This document shows, in pieces, positions 51,138 through 61,194 of a stretch of 64,000 nucleotides of DNA (position 1 is the stretch's first letter; every line of letters starts with the position of its first letter). The DNA comes from Pseudidiomarina halophila (GTDB lineage Bacteria > Pseudomonadota > Gammaproteobacteria > Enterobacterales > Alteromonadaceae): positions 372,001-436,000 of the forward strand of contig NZ_PIPW01000002.1 of assembly GCF_003987215.1 (NCBI RefSeq), written 5' to 3'. Under the pieces are notes generated by a model. That model made no database searches. It was not told the origin of the DNA and was given only the letters and a program-made list of their open reading frames with translations. A program made the position numbers and the translations under genes.

Positions 51138-53569
51138 GACGAATCCCTTGGTGGAAGAAGTTATCGGTCCAGTTAACTTTACCGATTCTGCTCGCAGTTT
51201 TTACCATTTTTGCCGGATTAATGTACTTCCTCATCAGCGCTCAGCAGGACAGTGCGCTGCGCTCGGCGCGGCTCGAACTATTTAGCAGTCTGACAACTGC
51301 ACAAGGTTCGTTTAACCGTATGCATGCCTGGAACCGTAAAGCCGCGGTTCCGGAACTGATAAGTGAAATGCACGTCCACCCGCGGGTAGATAATGCGGTT
51401 ATTGTCAATAAACAGGGCGGCGTGGTTGCCAGTTATGAGCCGCACCTGGTCGGTGGACAACTGCAGCAGCTGGTCACTACGCTGGACCCGGCGTTGCTTG
51501 CGCAAGCGGCAACAAGCGCGACAACACGGATCGAATTTGAACCTGAACATGACCGCTTTATCGCTATTGTGCCGATTTTGCAAAGTATGAACGTGGCGCA
51601 ACGACCACAGCGTAATTTGTTGGTGGTGGAATACCGGCATTCCGCCGATTGGTATCGTTTAGAAAATCTACCGTGGCTTCCGCTCGGCTTATTATTGGCG
51701 TTGCTTGCCAGTGTGGGACTTGCATTGTGGTGGGCGTTACAACGCTTTGTGGCGATTCCTGCGCAACAACTGGCTGCTGCTGTGACCCAGTTTGGTGATG
51801 GTAACTTAGATCCTGCCGCCTTGCCTACACGGCTCCCGAACGAGTTTGGTTTTCTTGCTCAGCGCTTTAAATTAGCGCTGCGCGAACGAAAAAAACAGGA
51901 AGCGCGGCTACGTAAATTATCGGCAGCCGTGGAACAGGCGAGTGAAAGTATCATGATCACCGACCTCGACGGCAAAATTGAATATGTGAACCCCGCGTTT
52001 GAACGTACGACAGGCTTCAGTGCTCAGGAAGTGATGGGTGAAAACCCGCGCATACTCGCCTCGGGCCGGACCCCGGATGAAGAATACGAACATCTGTGGC
52101 AGGAACTCGTGAAAGGCAAGACCTGGCAGGGCGAGCTGTATAACCGGACCAAAGAGGGTGTCGAGTTTCGCGAGTGGGCGACGATTTCACCTTTACGGGA
52201 TGAAACTGGGCAAATCACCCACTACTTAGCGAGCAAACTGAATATTACTCAACGGGTTGAAGCCGAAGCCAGAGTCGAATATCTCGCCTACTTCGATGCG
52301 CTTACCGAATTGCCTAATCGCACCAGTTGTATCCAGCATCTCGCTCAGCGCTTGCAACAGCATCCTTCAGGCTGGCATGGCTCGGTAGTATTGCTTGATT
52401 TAGACGGCTTACAGCGCATCAATGATGTGCGTGGGTTTGAGTTTGGTGACGAAATTTTGAAGACTGTAGCGAAGCGAGTCCGCGGTTTGTTGGCGAACGA
52501 AGACGATACCTTTGTTGCCAACCTGGGCGGGGATTTATTTGCTGTGCTGTTACCGGTAAAAGATGAGTCACAGGACAGGGTTCTGGCAGATACCCAAGTA
52601 CTGGTAAAACTGCTGCTGACTGAAGTTGGACAGTCAATTCTGGTGCACGACGAACGGGTGTCTGTTACCGCAAGTGCCGGTATTGTAATCTACAAGGAAA
52701 ATGCCGAGTCCGCCGATGCTATTATCCGCCATGCTGAAACCGCAGTGCATACAGCGAAGGATGCCGGCGGCAACCAGACCGCAGTTTATGATGTGTCTTA
52801 CAGTGCGGAACTTGAAAAACGTTATGAGATCGAACGTGAGCTGCGGTTGGCTCTGAACGACGAAGGTTTAGAGCTGTATCTGCAACCAAAGGTCACCGCT
52901 GATGGTCAACTGGTCGGGGCAGAAGTCCTGATCCGCTGGCAGCATCCGGAGCGAGGGATGATTTCACCTGCCGAATTTATTCCGGTGGCGGAACAAACTG
53001 ATCTCATCGTCGATCTGGGTAAATGGATTGTGAATGAGGCGCTGGCGCAACTTAAGCAGCTGCCGCCGCCGCTGACGTTGGCGATCAATATCAGTCCACG
53101 CCAGTTTCGTAAATTTGATTTCGTTTACTTCATCGAACATGAGCTGCAGCAAAGTGACGTGGATCCGACGCGACTCATTCTGGAAGTGACCGAAAATCTT
53201 TTTGTCGAAGATATCGGCGATATTGTAAGCAAAATGGAAGCATTGCAGGAAAGTGGCGTGCAGTTTTCCATCGATGACTTTGGCACGGGTTATTCGTCGC
53301 TTTCTTATCTCCAACGCTTGCCATTGCAAGAGCTGAAGATCGACAAGAGCTTTATCCAGGCGATAGGGGATAATGAGCAGCAAGCCATCATCGACTCGAT
53401 TCTGGCGATTGCGACCAACCTCAAATTACGTGTTGTCGCCGAAGGCGTAGAAACCCAGGAGCAGGTTGATTACTTGGCTAATCGCGATACTGACATCATA
53501 TTGCAGGGATTCAAGTTCGATAAACCATTACCTATCAAAGAGTTTCACAAAAAATATTGTCCGCACTAG
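51134..53569 (+). CDS. Membrane PAS-GGDEF-EAL protein, probable c-di-GMP phosphodiesterase
   Basis: 811 aa. TM1 about residues 14-35, periplasmic domain about 36-172, TM2 about 178-200, HAMP-like segment about 200-250, PAS about 262-375, GGDEF about 385-540, EAL about 555-805. The GGDEF motif is GGDLF (465-469) and no RxxD inhibitory site precedes it, so cyclase activity is doubtful. The EAL domain keeps E597 (EVLIRW), NISPRQF, EVTENLF, DDFGTGYSS, KIDKSF and EGVET, so hydrolysis of c-di-GMP is likely. Start is the ATG at 51134 overlapping the upstream lipoprotein stop. Confidence 0.88.
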   Translation: MRRIPWWKKLSVQLTLPILLAVFTIFAGLMYFLISAQQDSALRSARLELFSSLTTAQGSFNRMHAWNRKAAVPELISEMHVHPRVDNAVIVNKQGGVVASYEPHLVGGQLQQLVTTLDPALLAQAATSATTRIEFEPEHDRFIAIVPILQSMNVAQRPQRNLLVVEYRHSADWYRLENLPWLPLGLLLALLASVGLALWWALQRFVAIPAQQLAAAVTQFGDGNLDPAALPTRLPNEFGFLAQRFKLALRERKKQEARLRKLSAAVEQASESIMITDLDGKIEYVNPAFERTTGFSAQEVMGENPRILASGRTPDEEYEHLWQELVKGKTWQGELYNRTKEGVEFREWATISPLRDETGQITHYLASKLNITQRVEAEARVEYLAYFDALTELPNRTSCIQHLAQRLQQHPSGWHGSVVLLDLDGLQRINDVRGFEFGDEILKTVAKRVRGLLANEDDTFVANLGGDLFAVLLPVKDESQDRVLADTQVLVKLLLTEVGQSILVHDERVSVTASAGIVIYKENAESADAIIRHAETAVHTAKDAGGNQTAVYDVSYSAELEKRYEIERELRLALNDEGLELYLQPKVTADGQLVGAEVLIRWQHPERGMISPAEFIPVAEQTDLIVDLGKWIVNEALAQLKQLPPPLTLAINISPRQFRKFDFVYFIEHELQQSDVDPTRLILEVTENLFVEDIGDIVSKMEALQESGVQFSIDDFGTGYSSLSYLQRLPLQELKIDKSFIQAIGDNEQQAIIDSILAIATNLKLRVVAEGVETQEQVDYLANRDTDIILQGFKFDKPLPIKEFHKKYCPH

Positions 53570-53623
53570 CGGATTTATCGCTTTAGGCTAAACTTAATCC
53601 GCTAATTTGGCCTGGAGCATCCT

Positions 53624-55567
53624 ATGTCTACGATCCGTATCTTAAATCTTTCTTGGGTTTTGTTGCTGAGTTTAGTTGTTAGTGGCTGTTCGCCAGCAGG
53701 GCAGGATACAGCCGACCCTGCCGAAGCTGGTGCTGCGGAGACCGTGTCCGTTGAACAGTACAGTGCAGAAACCTTTTTTGCCACGACCACGCTGTTTGGC
53801 TCCTCGGTGAGTCATGATAATTCGGCAGTGCTGGTGACCAGCGATGCCGATGGTATTTTTAACGTCTACAGCTACCCCCTGGATGGCTCTGCACCGACCC
53901 AGTTGACGGGTTCGGACAGCGATGCAAATCGCGCTGTAAGCTGGTTCCCCAACGATAAAAGATTCCTGTTTACAGCCGATCAAGGTGGCAATGAGCTCAA
54001 TCATTTGTTTGTCCAAGACCCTGATGGCACGATTTTAGATTTGACCCCCGGTGAAGAACTAAAAGCGGAGTTTCTGGGGTGGCGCGAAGATGATCAGGCA
54101 TTTTATGTGATGACTAATGAGCGTGACCCCGCAAACTTTGATATCTATCGCTATCAGGTTGAGGATTACAGCCGCGAGTTGGTTTTTGAGAATACCGCCG
54201 GCTGGGCCGGTATGGTGTTATCCCCGAACGGGCAGTGGCTGGCGCTTGCCAAAGTGAACAGCAACACGGATACCGACCTGTTCTTACTGGATTTATCCAC
54301 AGATGCCATTGAACCACAGTTGTTTACTGATGTTGATGGCGATGTGAGCCATTCGTTGTTTGGCTTTACGCCAGATAATCAGGCACTCATTTATGGCACC
54401 GACGGCCATGGCGAGTTTATCCAAGCCTGGCGCTATGAGCTGGCGACCGGGCAAACCAGCCAAGAATACAGCGACGAGTGGGATGTATCTTTTGTTTATT
54501 ACTCTGATTCGGGCCGTTATCAGGTCATAGGTGTGAATGCCGATGCAAGCACAGAGCTATCGATAATCGATACCACAACAGGCGTGATGCTAGAGCTGCC
54601 TGATTATCCGGCCGGAGATTTACGCGGCGTGAATTTCTCTGATGATGAGTCGGTGCTGGTATTTTATGTAAACTCCGACACCTCCCCGTCGAACCTGTAT
54701 GCCTGGAAGGTCGGGAGTGAAGCTATCACCCGTCTTTCGGATACCCTGAGCGCGGCAATCAATCCGGAACATCTGGTTGCGAGCGACGTGATCCGCTTTT
54801 TAGGGTTTGATGGGCTGGCTATTCCAAGCTTGCTGTATCAACCGCATCAGGCTAGCGCGGAACAACAAGTACCAGCGATAATTTTTATTCACGGAGGACC
54901 TGGCGGACAGACCCGTAAAGGCTACAATCCGTTGGTGCAGCACCTGGTGAATCATGGCTATGCCATGCTGGGAGTAAATAATCGCGGCTCATCTGGCTAC
55001 GGCAAAACCTTTTACCATCTTGACGATCGTAAGCACGGTGAAGCAGACTTGCAGGATATTGTTTATGCGAAAAAATACCTGCAAACCTTACCCTGGGTAG
55101 ACGGTGAGAAAATTGTAGTTATGGGTGGCAGCTATGGTGGTTATCTGACTATGGCAGCGCTGGCATTCACCGATGAGTTCGATGCCGGCATTAATATTTT
55201 TGGGGTGACCAACTGGGTGCGAACCCTGGAAAGCATTCCGCCGTGGTGGGCCAGTTTCCGTAAGTCACTTTACGATGAACTGGGCGATCCGGCTGAGGAT
55301 CGCCAACGGCTGGAACGTATTTCGCCATTATTCCATGCTGATCAAATCCAGGTGCCGGTGCTGATTGTTCAGGGCGCCAACGATCCGCGGGTCTTGCAGG
55401 TAGAAAGTGACGAGATGGTGGCGGCGATTCGCGCGAATAATGTGCCAGTCGAGTACGTTCTCTTTGAAGATGAGGGGCACGGTTTTGCTAATCGTGAAAA
55501 CCGCATTGAAGCACAACAAGCCTACCTCGACTTTCTCGAGACTTACGTGGCCAATAACGAGCAATAA
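53624..55567 (+). CDS. S9-family prolyl oligopeptidase-like lipoprotein
   Basis: 647 aa. Lipobox VVSGC with Cys22. N-terminal beta-propeller (about residues 45-380) with repeated DG/DxD turns, C-terminal alpha/beta-hydrolase domain. Catalytic triad readable as Ser503 (GGSYGG), Asp587 (NDPRV) and His619 (EGHGF). Probably a cell-envelope peptidase acting on short peptides, as in acylaminoacyl/dipeptidyl peptidases; protein-feeding marine relatives carry many. CTGGAG precedes the ATG. Confidence 0.87.
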   Translation: MSTIRILNLSWVLLLSLVVSGCSPAGQDTADPAEAGAAETVSVEQYSAETFFATTTLFGSSVSHDNSAVLVTSDADGIFNVYSYPLDGSAPTQLTGSDSDANRAVSWFPNDKRFLFTADQGGNELNHLFVQDPDGTILDLTPGEELKAEFLGWREDDQAFYVMTNERDPANFDIYRYQVEDYSRELVFENTAGWAGMVLSPNGQWLALAKVNSNTDTDLFLLDLSTDAIEPQLFTDVDGDVSHSLFGFTPDNQALIYGTDGHGEFIQAWRYELATGQTSQEYSDEWDVSFVYYSDSGRYQVIGVNADASTELSIIDTTTGVMLELPDYPAGDLRGVNFSDDESVLVFYVNSDTSPSNLYAWKVGSEAITRLSDTLSAAINPEHLVASDVIRFLGFDGLAIPSLLYQPHQASAEQQVPAIIFIHGGPGGQTRKGYNPLVQHLVNHGYAMLGVNNRGSSGYGKTFYHLDDRKHGEADLQDIVYAKKYLQTLPWVDGEKIVVMGGSYGGYLTMAALAFTDEFDAGINIFGVTNWVRTLESIPPWWASFRKSLYDELGDPAEDRQRLERISPLFHADQIQVPVLIVQGANDPRVLQVESDEMVAAIRANNVPVEYVLFEDEGHGFANRENRIEAQQAYLDFLETYVANNEQ

Positions 55568-55582
55568 AGACGAACAAATGGA

Positions 55583-55612
55583 AAAAGAGCGGCAAATTTG
55601 CCGCTCTTTTTT
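55583..55612. terminator. Bidirectional terminator between the S9 peptidase and the deaminase gene
   Basis: AAAAGAGCGGCAAA pairs with TTTGCCGCTCTTTT as a perfect palindrome with A and T runs on both sides, so it can end transcription from both convergent genes. Confidence 0.92.
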
Positions 55613-55627
55613 ATGAAGCTGATGGTG

Positions 55628-56860
55628 TTAATCGCTGACGTTATGTTCTGCGGCGACTTTGTCGAAATATTGCAAAGCATGTTTGGCATAGGCGCGCTTT
55701 GCCAGATAATCAGCGGGAAAAAAGTTCTTTTTAAAGCCGTAAGCAACGATGTCTTTCAGCCGTTTTAGCGGAATATCTGCAGCTTGTAACGCAAGCTCAT
55801 ATTCGCGGGTCACTGTGGTACGAGATACCAGCCGGTTATCCGTACAAATTACCGTTGCCAGGCGGTGGGCGTACATGTGCTTGAAATTATGATTGCTGAC
55901 ATCGCCGATAGTGGGGTTAGTCTGCAAATTACTGGTAATACAGACTTCCACAGCAATACGCCGGTCGGCAATGAAGGACGCCAACTGACTCGCATATCCC
56001 TCTTTATCTGTTATAGCTTCATCCTGAATCATTTCTGGTGAGAATAACGAGTAGCCATGGCCCAGGCGGTCGGCATAACATTGGGTGAGTGCTTCAAAGA
56101 TACTTTCCGCACCGTAAGCTTCGCCTGCATGTACAGTTTTCAGTAAGAAGTTCTGGTGTGCGTACTCATAGACTTCTTTGAACTCGTGCGCCGGATAGCC
56201 CATTTCCTGCCCGGCAATATCTAACCCGACAATCGGCAAACCTTCTTCATCGCGTAAACGAATGCTGGCACGGATCATGTCCATGGCGGCAATTTTGATA
56301 ACGTGCTTTGGCTCATGATCGCGCAAGGTTTGAAACAGTTGGGTGTAGTAGGGCGAAAAACCTTTTTTACCAAACATGCGCATGGCGCAGTTAATAATGC
56401 CGTAATCGAACGGAGGTTTGTCACCGTTACGCACTTCGGACTGACTATTGTATTCGTCTTTAGCTCGCTTGAGACCGGCATTGGTGGTGTGCATCACACG
56501 GTCGAAATCTATGCCACGGCCAGGATCCATCATAAGCTGGGGCGCGAAACGGACTTCAATATAGATGACGCCCTCGGCGAGATTATCCATTGCCAGTTCA
56601 TAAGCCGCCTGCTCCAGATTTTCCATATCCCGCAGTACTGCACAGGTGTACTGGAAGCCGTTCAGGTATTCACCAAGATTGTTGTAACTCTCTTTAAATA
56701 CCTGGTCGTAGAGACCATCCACAGTATAGGACGGTAATTCAATGCCACTGCGTTTTGCCATTTCGATAAGCCCGGCTGGCCGCAAACTACCGTCAAGGTG
56801 CAGATGCAAATCTGCTTTGGGCATGGCTTTTAAAAATGCTTCGGTGTAACGCTGTGACAT
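55628..56860 (-). CDS. add: Adenosine deaminase family protein
   Basis: 410 aa, TIM-barrel metal-dependent deaminase. Metal and catalytic residues are readable: His19 and His21 (DLHLHLDG), His244 and Glu247 (HAGEAYG), His268 (LGHGYS) and Asp341 (CTDN). It is much longer than E. coli Add (333 aa), with extra segments around residues 130-150 and 270-325, and the residue after the metal aspartate is Asn342 where classical enzymes have a second Asp that contacts the purine. Deamination of adenosine to inosine is likely, but another purine is possible. GGGAG precedes the ATG. Confidence 0.8.
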   Translation of the reverse strand: MSQRYTEAFLKAMPKADLHLHLDGSLRPAGLIEMAKRSGIELPSYTVDGLYDQVFKESYNNLGEYLNGFQYTCAVLRDMENLEQAAYELAMDNLAEGVIYIEVRFAPQLMMDPGRGIDFDRVMHTTNAGLKRAKDEYNSQSEVRNGDKPPFDYGIINCAMRMFGKKGFSPYYTQLFQTLRDHEPKHVIKIAAMDMIRASIRLRDEEGLPIVGLDIAGQEMGYPAHEFKEVYEYAHQNFLLKTVHAGEAYGAESIFEALTQCYADRLGHGYSLFSPEMIQDEAITDKEGYASQLASFIADRRIAVEVCITSNLQTNPTIGDVSNHNFKHMYAHRLATVICTDNRLVSRTTVTREYELALQAADIPLKRLKDIVAYGFKKNFFPADYLAKRAYAKHALQYFDKVAAEHNVSD

Positions 56861-56976
56861 AACGACTCCCTTATTGAGTTTGCGCGATTATAGCAAAAAT
56901 GCTCTTTGCATTCAGCGCCTAAACTCAGTATAAACCTGAAATACAGAACGCAAAAAAACAATTAGATGATCACCCT

Positions 56977-57558
56977 ATGGCTTCACTTTATTACACTTAC
57001 TCCGCGATGAACGCAGGCAAAAGTACCTCGTTACTGCAAGTTGCTCATAATTATGAAGAGCGCGGTCAGCGCGTACTATTGCTCACGCCCGCAATTGATG
57101 AGCGGGCGGGAAAAGGCAAAATTGCTTCGCGCTTAGGTATCGATCGGCAAGCTCTGGCGTTTACTAGTTCTACTGATCTGGCGGCGTTAATTGAAGCGCG
57201 TCATAGTCAAACTGCTATTGATTGTGTACTCATCGATGAAGCCCAATTTCTCACTGAAACCCAAGTCTGGCAACTTACTGATGTTGTCGATCGCATTGCT
57301 ATTCCGGTGATGTGCTACGGCATCCGCACCGATGCGTTTGGCCAGGCCTTTCCTGGTAGCGCTGTGCTGTTAGCAGTCGCCGACAAAGTGAATGAAATGA
57401 AAACCATCTGTCATTGCGGGCGCAAGGCGACTATGAATTTGCGGATTGACGAAAATGGCGAAGCCGTAAAAGTAGGTGAACAAATCGCCATTGGCGGTAA
57501 TGATCGCTACATCTCCTGTTGCCGTAAACATTGGAAAGAAAAGCTCGGGCTTAGCTAG
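56977..57558 (+). CDS. tdk: Thymidine kinase (type II)
   Basis: 193 aa. Salvage enzyme making dTMP from thymidine. P-loop SAMNAGKSTSL at residues 8-18, Walker B CVLIDEAQFL near 84-93, and a zinc-binding set with CHCGRKAT near residue 147 and CC near the C-terminus. Length matches the family. Divergent from the deaminase gene, so two nucleoside-salvage genes share the 116-nt gap. Confidence 0.95.
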   Translation: MASLYYTYSAMNAGKSTSLLQVAHNYEERGQRVLLLTPAIDERAGKGKIASRLGIDRQALAFTSSTDLAALIEARHSQTAIDCVLIDEAQFLTETQVWQLTDVVDRIAIPVMCYGIRTDAFGQAFPGSAVLLAVADKVNEMKTICHCGRKATMNLRIDENGEAVKVGEQIAIGGNDRYISCCRKHWKEKLGLS

Positions 57559-57646
57559 ATTTTTCCAGGACGGTTCGCTACTTAGCTTCAGCGTTTTAAA
57601 CGATGTCTGCTATGCTTGAAGTGAAACCGAACATCAGGAGAAGATA

Positions 57647-59983
57647 ATGAGTTCAGTGCCGCTGCCAAAAAATGAGCAGGCTCGTCTGCAGCTCTTGCAT
57701 GAACTCGAACTTCTGGATACCGAAGCAGATCCAATTTTCGACCGGATTACGCAGTTGGTCAAAGAAGTTCTTGGAGCTGATGCGGCGTTGATTACCTTGG
57801 TTGATGAGGAACGGCAATGGTTCAAAGCAAAAGTTGGCTTTGATGAGCCGGAAACCGACCGGGACGACTCTTTTTGCACACATGTCATCGCCGCCGGTAA
57901 AACCATGGTGGTTGAGAATGCCCTCGAGGACGATCGCTTCAGCAGTAATCCTTACGTGTTGGCAGAAGGTGGAGTACGCTCTTATGCTGGCGCTCCTATT
58001 ACCTTATTTGATGATTATCACTTAGGCACCCTGTGCGTCATCTCGCAATCACCGAATAAATTTCCTGCTGCACAGGTCCGTTACCTTGAAGTGCTGGCAG
58101 ATTGGCTGTCAGCAACCATTGCCGATCGTTATGAGATTGATAATTACCAGGCCGAGCGTGAAGTTCTAGCGCAAGGCCCAGTTTGTGCCGTGGTGTGGCG
58201 GGTTGAGCCTGAGGTTCACTTGAGTTATGTCGCGGAGAATGCCGAGCGCGTGCTGGGCTACCCCAATGAATATTTGCTTCGCGATGATGTCAATTATGAG
58301 TCCATTGTGCATCCTGACGAACGCGCTGATTTACTGGACCGGATGCAGCGGGTGCTTGATGGCGAGCAGGAATTTCTGGACATGGACTACCGTATCCTGC
58401 GTAAGGACAATGGCCAGGATACCTCTCACTGGGTTCATCATTATGCGCGCGCGGACAAGGATAAAGCCGGCAATGTATTGCGGGTACGCGGTTATTTACT
58501 CGATGACAGCAAGGGTAAGAAGCTCGAGTTGGCGCTGCGCGAAACCAACCAGAATTTCGAATTGGCTCTGGCGGCCGGTGAGTTCTTCACCTGGTCCTGG
58601 ACGCTGCCTAACGATCAGCTTAAGGTTAGTCATCCGTGGTCGCTGATGGCGGGCTATAGCTCCAAAGACGAACAGCAATTAAATTGGCAGACGCTGGTTC
58701 ATCCTGATGATATGACTAAAATGCAAGAGCGGATGAACGACCACGCCCAGGGTAAAACTGATCGTTTTGAAGTACGTTTTCGCATTCGTCATAAAGAGGG
58801 GCACTACCTCTGGTTGCATAGCGTTGGCAAAATTGTCTCACGTGATTCGTCTGGCCGTCCGCTACGAATGACCGGTATTCATCACGACATATCACAACAA
58901 GTCGCCAATGAGAATTTTCTTGAGCAGCAGGCACAAGTACTGGAGCTGGTCTCCCATGTGCAGCATGAATTTATGCTGGCTAAAGATTTTAGCGAGGTCT
59001 GCGATCACGCATTACCGAAAATGATGGCAATGACCGGCAGCAAAGTGGGGTTTGTCGGCGAGTTACCGCCAGGTTCACGGCAGCGAAATCTGCTGTTGGT
59101 GCACGGTTTACGGATCGGTAGTGATCAGTATGAATCAGAGTCATTACAAGATCTGGTGAAGCAATCATTAGAAGTAGAGGTCGCAGGTGATGTGATACGT
59201 TCGGTGTTATTGCGCGGCGAACCTGAGTTTTGTCATGAACCACTGTCTGAACTTGAAATGACGCTTACCCCAATCACTTTACCAGCGCTGAAAAATGCAC
59301 TGATTATGCCGTTGTATTTTAAACGCGAAGTGATAGGTTTGATGATTCTGGCGAATACCGAAAGTCACTATTCGCGCAAGTATCTGGGATTGTTGCGGCC
59401 GATGCTGGACACCCTTGGTACATTAATGCACATGCGACGCATGGATGAAGAACGCCAGCAGGCGGTTGAGGAATTACGGACACTGGCAACTACCGACGAA
59501 TTGACGGGCGTTGCAAATCGGCGGGTCTTCTGGGAAGCCATTGAACAACGCTACGATGAATTCATGCGCTACGAAGTACCCATGACAGTCGCAATTATCG
59601 ATCTCGATTACTTTAAACAGGTCAACGATAACTACGGTCACGCCGCCGGTGATGAAGTACTGCGTGAGTTTTGTGAACGCACCCAGGTGCAGCTGCGCGA
59701 TATGGATTTATTTGGTCGTCTTGGTGGCGAAGAATTTGCGGTCTTGCTGCCCTACACGCCTGAGGATGAAGCGCTTCTGGCATTAGAGCGCATTCGCAAA
59801 GCGATTGCAGCAGATCCCTTTGTTGTAGAGGACGAGAAGATTACAGTAACTATGAGTGCAGGTATCGCTCAGTTAAAGCAAGCCGATGGCAAGCTCGATC
59901 ATTGGTTGGCGCGCGCCGATGAGGCACTTTACAAAGCAAAAGATCAAGGTCGTAATCAATGTGTGACTGCATCTAAGCGCTAG
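57647..59983 (+). CDS. Soluble GAF-PAS-PAS-GAF-GGDEF diguanylate cyclase
   Basis: 778 aa without membrane segments. GAF about residues 20-165 (DDSFCTHVIAAGKTMVVE), PAS/PAC about 180-290, second PAS about 305-420, a second GAF-like region about 440-600, GGDEF about 610-775. The active site is intact (GGEEF, 693-697; DLDYFKQVNDNYGH near 652), and an RxxD inhibitory site (684-687) stands five residues before it, so product feedback is expected. A GAF domain with this FCTHVI pattern is common in sensory cyclases; the ligand is unknown. AGGAGAAG precedes the ATG. Confidence 0.9.
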   Translation: MSSVPLPKNEQARLQLLHELELLDTEADPIFDRITQLVKEVLGADAALITLVDEERQWFKAKVGFDEPETDRDDSFCTHVIAAGKTMVVENALEDDRFSSNPYVLAEGGVRSYAGAPITLFDDYHLGTLCVISQSPNKFPAAQVRYLEVLADWLSATIADRYEIDNYQAEREVLAQGPVCAVVWRVEPEVHLSYVAENAERVLGYPNEYLLRDDVNYESIVHPDERADLLDRMQRVLDGEQEFLDMDYRILRKDNGQDTSHWVHHYARADKDKAGNVLRVRGYLLDDSKGKKLELALRETNQNFELALAAGEFFTWSWTLPNDQLKVSHPWSLMAGYSSKDEQQLNWQTLVHPDDMTKMQERMNDHAQGKTDRFEVRFRIRHKEGHYLWLHSVGKIVSRDSSGRPLRMTGIHHDISQQVANENFLEQQAQVLELVSHVQHEFMLAKDFSEVCDHALPKMMAMTGSKVGFVGELPPGSRQRNLLLVHGLRIGSDQYESESLQDLVKQSLEVEVAGDVIRSVLLRGEPEFCHEPLSELEMTLTPITLPALKNALIMPLYFKREVIGLMILANTESHYSRKYLGLLRPMLDTLGTLMHMRRMDEERQQAVEELRTLATTDELTGVANRRVFWEAIEQRYDEFMRYEVPMTVAIIDLDYFKQVNDNYGHAAGDEVLREFCERTQVQLRDMDLFGRLGGEEFAVLLPYTPEDEALLALERIRKAIAADPFVVEDEKITVTMSAGIAQLKQADGKLDHWLARADEALYKAKDQGRNQCVTASKR

Positions 59984-60032
59984 TGCAGGTATACTAAAGC
60001 TAACAACAGATTCATGTTTTTAAGAGGTTTTC

Positions 60033-61067
60033 ATGCAGCAAATATCCCTTCCCCGTCCTGACGATTGGCATCTTCATTTGCGCGATGACGAACTGTTGGC
60101 GACAACAGTTCCAGCATCTGCAAAAGTGTTTGGGCGTGCGGTTATTATGCCAAATCTGGTGCCGCCGGTGACCAGTGTGGCGCAAGCCATGGCCTATCGA
60201 GATCGGATTTTAGCGGAGGTGCCAGCTGGCGTCAGTTTTCAACCGCTGATGGCATTGTATTTAACCCAGGAGACGTCAGTCGAAACGGTTAAAGCCGCTG
60301 CTGCGGAAAGCGAGGTGATTGGCTTTAAACTTTATCCGTCAGGCGCAACCACTAACTCGGCAGCGGGAGTTACTGATATCGAAGCGCTGGACAGCGTGTT
60401 TGCAGCAATGGCCGAGCACCAGGTACCTTTGTTAGTTCATGGTGAGGTTACCGCCGCGGAGATCGATATTTTTGATCGTGAAAAAGTCTTTATCGATACT
60501 AAACTGCGCCCGTTAATGGTGCGTCACCCAAAGCTCAGGCTGGTGTTGGAGCATATCACTACCAGCGATGCCGTGTCCTTTGTCGAGAGCATGGGACCTA
60601 ATGTTGCTGCCACTATCACCCCGCAACATTTATTGATGAACAGAAATGATCTGCTGATCGGTGGCATCCGGCCGCATAACTATTGTTTACCTATCCTGAA
60701 ACGACGTGAGCATCAACAGGTGTTGCAGAAAGCAGCAGTTTCAGGAAGTCCGAAATTCTTTTTAGGGACGGATTCTGCACCACACGCGCAATCGAAAAAA
60801 GAAGCGGCATGTGGTTGTGCCGGATGTTACTCAGCACCTGCAGCATTGCAGCTTTATGCAGAATTTTTTGAGCGGATGGAGGCACTGGATAAGCTGGCAG
60901 ATTTTGCCAGTCATTTTGGTGCTGATTTTTACGGTTATCCGCGTTCAAGCGAGACGGTCACGTTACGGCGTGAATCCTGGCAAGTGCCAGGCACTGTTAA
61001 TACTGCCGTGGGGCCGATGGTGCCTTACTGGGCCAATGAAAAATTGAACTGGCAAGTCGTAGAATAA
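60033..61067 (+). CDS. pyrC: Dihydroorotase
   Basis: 344 aa, class II dihydroorotase (E. coli 348 aa). Closes carbamoyl-aspartate to dihydroorotate in pyrimidine synthesis. Zinc ligands in WHLHLRD, carboxylated lysine in GFKLYPSGATTNS, later histidines in VHGEV and LEHITT, and the catalytic Asp in GTDSAPH. AAGAGG precedes the ATG. Confidence 0.95.
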   Translation: MQQISLPRPDDWHLHLRDDELLATTVPASAKVFGRAVIMPNLVPPVTSVAQAMAYRDRILAEVPAGVSFQPLMALYLTQETSVETVKAAAAESEVIGFKLYPSGATTNSAAGVTDIEALDSVFAAMAEHQVPLLVHGEVTAAEIDIFDREKVFIDTKLRPLMVRHPKLRLVLEHITTSDAVSFVESMGPNVAATITPQHLLMNRNDLLIGGIRPHNYCLPILKRREHQQVLQKAAVSGSPKFFLGTDSAPHAQSKKEAACGCAGCYSAPAALQLYAEFFERMEALDKLADFASHFGADFYGYPRSSETVTLRRESWQVPGTVNTAVGPMVPYWANEKLNWQVVE

Positions 61068-61194
61068 TACAATATTAAAACATGCGTATCTGACAGATAG
61101 CAGTGCTTGTTTTTCACGCGAAAAGTGTCAAACTTACGTTAAGAAGTCGAGTCCAGGCTTTAATAAAAATTATAATATGAACAGGGACTGAGAT

